DNA of 22,500 nt. It comes from Actinidia chinensis. Lineage: Eukaryota; Streptophyta; Magnoliopsida; Ericales; Actinidiaceae. Shown here piece by piece: positions 19,487-22,500 of the stretch (the first letter of the stretch is position 1; every line of letters begins with the position of its first letter). The DNA is taken from assembly GCA_009663005.1 (NCBI GenBank), contig CM018890.1, positions 20,320,679 through 20,343,178 of the forward strand, given 5' to 3'. The position numbers and the translations under genes are program-made. The notes under the pieces are model-generated. The model saw nothing but the letters and a program-made list of their open reading frames with translations, had not been told where the DNA came from and searched no databases.

Positions 19487-19738
19487 ATGGCTCCGAGACC
19501 CACCACACCGATAAACCCCGATACCTGCACGCCGCGCGAACGATCTCGGTCGTTCAACGAACCCTCGGGCTCATCCAATCGGACGATCTATATTCGAAGG
19601 TTGAGGCTGCGAAGGAGATCCGACGGCTCACCAAGACGTCCAAGCGGTGTCGCCGATATGCTCCTCTCTGGCTCCGCCGAGGCTAATGAGGCCGCCCATC
19701 TCGCTCTCCTCAACCTTGTCGTCGAAGACGAATCGTAA
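19487..19738 (+). pseudogene. First coding exon of an armadillo-repeat protein, with internal deletion
   Basis: The family comprises plant ARM-repeat proteins of the type of Arabidopsis AT3G03440, presumed protein-binding scaffolds of unknown function. The open frame of 83 codons starts at the ATG and ends at an ideal donor, GTAAGT. Its first 30 or so residues (MAPRPTTPINPDT, RSFNEPSGSSN) are in frame 2. The conserved DDLYSKVEAAKEIRRLTKTS and KRCRR lie in the next frame (19582-19656), as if one G had been lost near 19580. The conserved LLSGSAEANEAAHLALLNL and VVEDES return in the original frame from 19658. Family members have about 11 residues (33 nt) between RCRR and the next methionine; here one base remains, so about 32 nt are gone. 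The two changes add to a multiple of three, hence the frame stays open although about 25 residues are misread. The following exon (family NKVSIIEAGALEPI) was not found before 22500. Confidence 0.78.
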
Positions 19739-20869
19739 GTTGTAAATACTTTATTTAGCTAATTGCATTCTGGCTGAATTGTAACTCGTTCAATTTTTGT
19801 GGTAATTGTCCAATTCGCTTAAAATTCTAGTGATTTTTTTAGGGGAATTTTGAATTGCGATTTGATGCTTCGCATCTGGTGGTGTTATTTTCTTTTTCTG
19901 TTGGTGATTCTAAGTAGAAGAACAGAATTTACTTTTGCTGCTAGAATTACCATTAACTTTATATCTAACTTTTTTATTTGTCAAGACTTATTTTACTTTC
20001 GTTGTTATTCCTATTTTGCAAGCTTTGTTGTACTTTGCACTGTGGTGATTATTGTTCCTATTTTGCAGATTTGTTTAGTATTTTAGTTAGTTTGATAATT
20101 TGGTAATATTTGAGTGATGGGTAAAGTTTGAATTAAAATTATTTTTGCACACGTGGAAATTGGGACATAATTGGAATTGGACCGATACCAACGGTTTGGT
20201 TCTGGTTCGGACCTTAGAGGCTATCGGTTCGGGACCGTTTTCAATTTTGTACAACCGATACCACCGATTTGTTATCTGATTGTCTACAGAATCGAACCAA
20301 TTCAAACCGTGTGCACCCCTACTCAACTTAAGGGAAACTAGGATAAATTGTGCCAATAGTTCATAAATTATTCACCTCGTGTCATTTTGGTATCTCATAT
20401 ACTAATTTTCTTAATTTTTTTCTAGTATATATAATTGAGATTTATGTAGTTATTTTTCTAATTACAAATATTTTCTTCTAAATCTTTTTATTATAAAAAT
20501 ATCTTGAAGGTTTTTGGCATTTGATATCAACAATAGATTCAAGTTGAGTAATTGCAAATGTGGTTATTTCATAATATGTTAGTTATGAAAAAACTTTATC
20601 GCGTCGAATCCACAACTGATATAAAGACAAAAAAAAAATAAATTAAAGACCCTTTTTATAATTAAAAAAAAAACTTAGAAACAAATATTTGTAATTAACA
20701 AAGGATAATAAATTCAATTACATACATTATGGATGAAATTGAGAAAATTATTACATGAAAGACCAAAATGACATAAGATAAATACTTTAGAAACCATTAG
20801 CATAATTTATCATGAAAATTGTTATAGGAAGCTTTCTAAATGTCAACCATTTCTTAGTACATCTCTAAA

Positions 20870-20904
<35 letters not shown>
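20870..20904 (+). repeat. (ATT)n microsatellite, about 11-12 units
   Basis: An uninterrupted run of ATT triplets ends at TATACACC. Confidence 0.95.
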
Positions 20905-20905
<1 letters not shown>

Positions 20906-21366
20906 CACCATTGCTCCAACAAAACTAAGAGGGACACTGGGATGTCAAAATATGGCCCAAATGAGGCCCAAATGGACAAAACAATTTCAAACCCAAGAGG
21001 ACAAGCCAACCCAATGTATGAGGCCCGAAAAGAACCCCCGAATAAATGATACACCCAAATGCGGCTATTTGTTGTTAAAAATTCACAATCATGTCAATAT
21101 GGATGGTAATTTCAATGCCGTGTTTGGATGTTAAATTTGTTTCAAGAAAACACGACATGAACAATAATTTACATTATTTATAATTTGTTTGATCATTTGT
21201 TCATTTTTATTTTTTTTCGTGCGCCTATAAATTTTCAACGAACAATGTACTGTGTACACATGCAATTAACTAGTTCGAGTCCTTGAGGAGCATATCTGTA
21301 AAGACCTTACTTTGTATTTAAGAGGTCTCTAATTCTAGTTCTCTCAAAGTTACTAGAGGTTTATCA

Positions 21367-21393
21367 AATCTTTAACTTCTAAAGTTAAAGATT
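21367..21393 (+). repeat. Perfect 12-bp inverted repeat
   Basis: AATCTTTAACTT, loop CTA, then its exact reverse complement. It is AT-rich and could form a hairpin in DNA or RNA; no transcript or mobile-element border is evident. Confidence 0.8.
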
Positions 21394-21783
21394 GAGTTGT
21401 CAAGAAGAGAGCCCACTCACAAACCAACCAATCAGCACGTGACAGCTCAGCAACTATTACACGTTACACACACTATAATCCATTCAGCACTTTGGAAAGA
21501 AATTATATACACACATACATGTATTTATATATTTTATTCAACTATAACGACTTGGGTTTGCTCTTAACACCGAAAGCTCCATCACTTCAAGGCAACTCTA
21601 TCCTAGGCATTGTTCAATACGAAAACGACAATTGTAGGATGATGATACAATGTTAATGTTTGAGATATTTTTTATGAGCAAAAATATTTTAGGGATAATT
21701 ACAACCGCATCTTATTTGTAGGACTTATTTGCAACTAAAGCTCACACGTGAAACAGTTGAACAAGAAGGTCCTTTGCGTGGTA

Positions 21784-21963
21784 GAGGATCAGTTGTCTCC
21801 AATCTCTTGTCTTGGCCCCCAATGAATAACATATGTCGATTGTAATTATTAATGAGATGAATAAATTACACAATGTCCCCTGATAAATTATAAATGGACA
21901 TGTGTTACTCATTGGAGACCGAGACAGAGAACTAGGACAGGGGATAGGGGACAGCTGATTCTC
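21784..21963. mobile_element. Fold-back element, MITE-like
   Basis: The left arm (about 21784-21842: GAGGATCAGTTGTCTCC through CCAATGAATAACATATGTCGATT) pairs imperfectly with the right arm (about 21893-21963; its reverse complement runs from GAGAATCAGCTGTCCCC through CCAATGAGTAACACATGTCCATT). Arms are about 60-70 bp with a centre of about 50 bp, total about 180 bp, and no coding capacity. Long terminal inverted repeats, small size and AT-rich surroundings are typical of a non-autonomous DNA transposon. I could not define a target-site duplication or name the superfamily. Confidence 0.65.
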
Positions 21964-22500
21964 TCCCCTTTCGAGTGAGTACGTTTGCTAATTTAAAAGG
22001 AATAGGGAGTGACCCGAGAATTTATAAGGACACCCCATTTTGGAGTTCCCATAACACACCCAATTAAGTAAAATTCAAAAAGTTGATGTGTTACGTTTTT
22101 TATATTTTGTATTTTGTATTACAAATTTTAAAATGTTATAATTTTTGTTGTGCACAGTTATTTTTAATAAAATTTATATTTTTAGAACCTTCCTAATGAT
22201 ATACCAACAAGTCTATATCAAATATGAAATTAAGAAAGTATAACAAAATATTTAACAATGATAAATTTATCAATCATATAAATATAAAAAGTAATTTATA
22301 CATTCTACTTTTTTACCAAATACACTTTATTTTTCTATGTTTTAGGTAAAATTTTAGTAAATGCCTAAACTAACCCTCCAAAAAAGAAGAAAGGAAAGTC
22401 TAAGGGTCTAGAGAGAAGCAATTTTGGTAATTGACAAAAGTGTTAATATATTATTATAACATTGCATAATAAAGATAACAAGTAGAGTATAAAAATCAAC
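21964..22500. other. AT-rich stretch, no gene recognised
   Basis: No conserved coding motif, RNA gene or clear repeat was seen. The first part has ACACCCCATTTTGG and ACACACCCAATTAAG, loosely similar to ACACACCCAAAAG near 17355. Confidence 0.4.

Larger units (their letters stand above)
19739..21780. other. Presumed intron or flank, no exon recognised
   Basis: The stretch begins as an intron-like T-rich sequence after the GTAAGT donor. It contains a GGACCGATACC / CGGTTTGGTT / CGGTTCGGGACC repeat region at 20170-20320 and an ATT microsatellite at 20870-20904. At 21367-21393 there is a perfect 12-bp inverted repeat (AATCTTTAACTT, loop CTA). Neither strand shows an armadillo-repeat continuation. 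Confidence 0.45.

Noticed and set aside
20854..21054. Minus-strand open frame with a poly-isoleucine end
   Set aside because: The isoleucine run is the ATT microsatellite in translation.
1..22500. tRNA, rRNA, CRISPR or bacterial operon signals
   Set aside because: None was seen; spliced plant-type exons and AT-rich introns make a prokaryotic reading untenable.

Overview
The window looks like nuclear DNA from a flowering plant, probably a eudicot. It is AT-rich, full of simple repeats, and its coding matter is short exons (58-225 nt) with GT-AG type borders inside long AT-rich introns. The recognisable proteins are plant types. No bacterial gene, rRNA, tRNA or CRISPR array is visible. None of the long open frames is a complete gene. 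Gene calls below were made by reading exon by exon against remembered family sequences; no database search was run.

Layout. (1) 620-10398, minus strand: twelve successive exons of a PASTICCINO1 (PAS1/FKBP72) type multidomain FKBP immunophilin, from the initiator ATG through the third FKBP domain. The TPR and membrane-anchor end would lie left of base 1. One intron holds a three-copy 290-bp tandem repeat (3498-4374). A CT-rich leader (on the minus strand) with a possible 5'-UTR intron lies at 10399-10850. (2) 10850-12580: no gene seen; short repeats. (3) 12583-13286, minus: three consecutive internal exons of a DEG7-type (Deg/HtrA-like) protease, with neither end of the gene. (4) 14166-15675, minus: scattered exons of a serine hydroxymethyltransferase (SHMT), with large internal parts missing. 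(5) 16250-19320: AT-rich, no gene seen, a few short repeats. (6) 19487-19738, plus: first coding exon of an armadillo-repeat protein behind a pyrimidine-rich leader, with a good splice donor but no second exon found. (7) 19739-22500: AT-rich, including a fold-back MITE-like element near 21.8-22.0 kb.

The most notable point is that all four genes carry reading-frame breaks while splice sites and conserved residues remain. In PAS1 the breaks are mostly 1-2 nt insertions or deletions, and copies of the tandem repeat also differ largely by tiny indels. This fits uncorrected long-read sequence at least as well as true gene decay. SHMT and DEG7 additionally lack whole blocks of exons, which base-level error does not explain; they look like real gene fragments. 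I did not find a convincing new biological system here.
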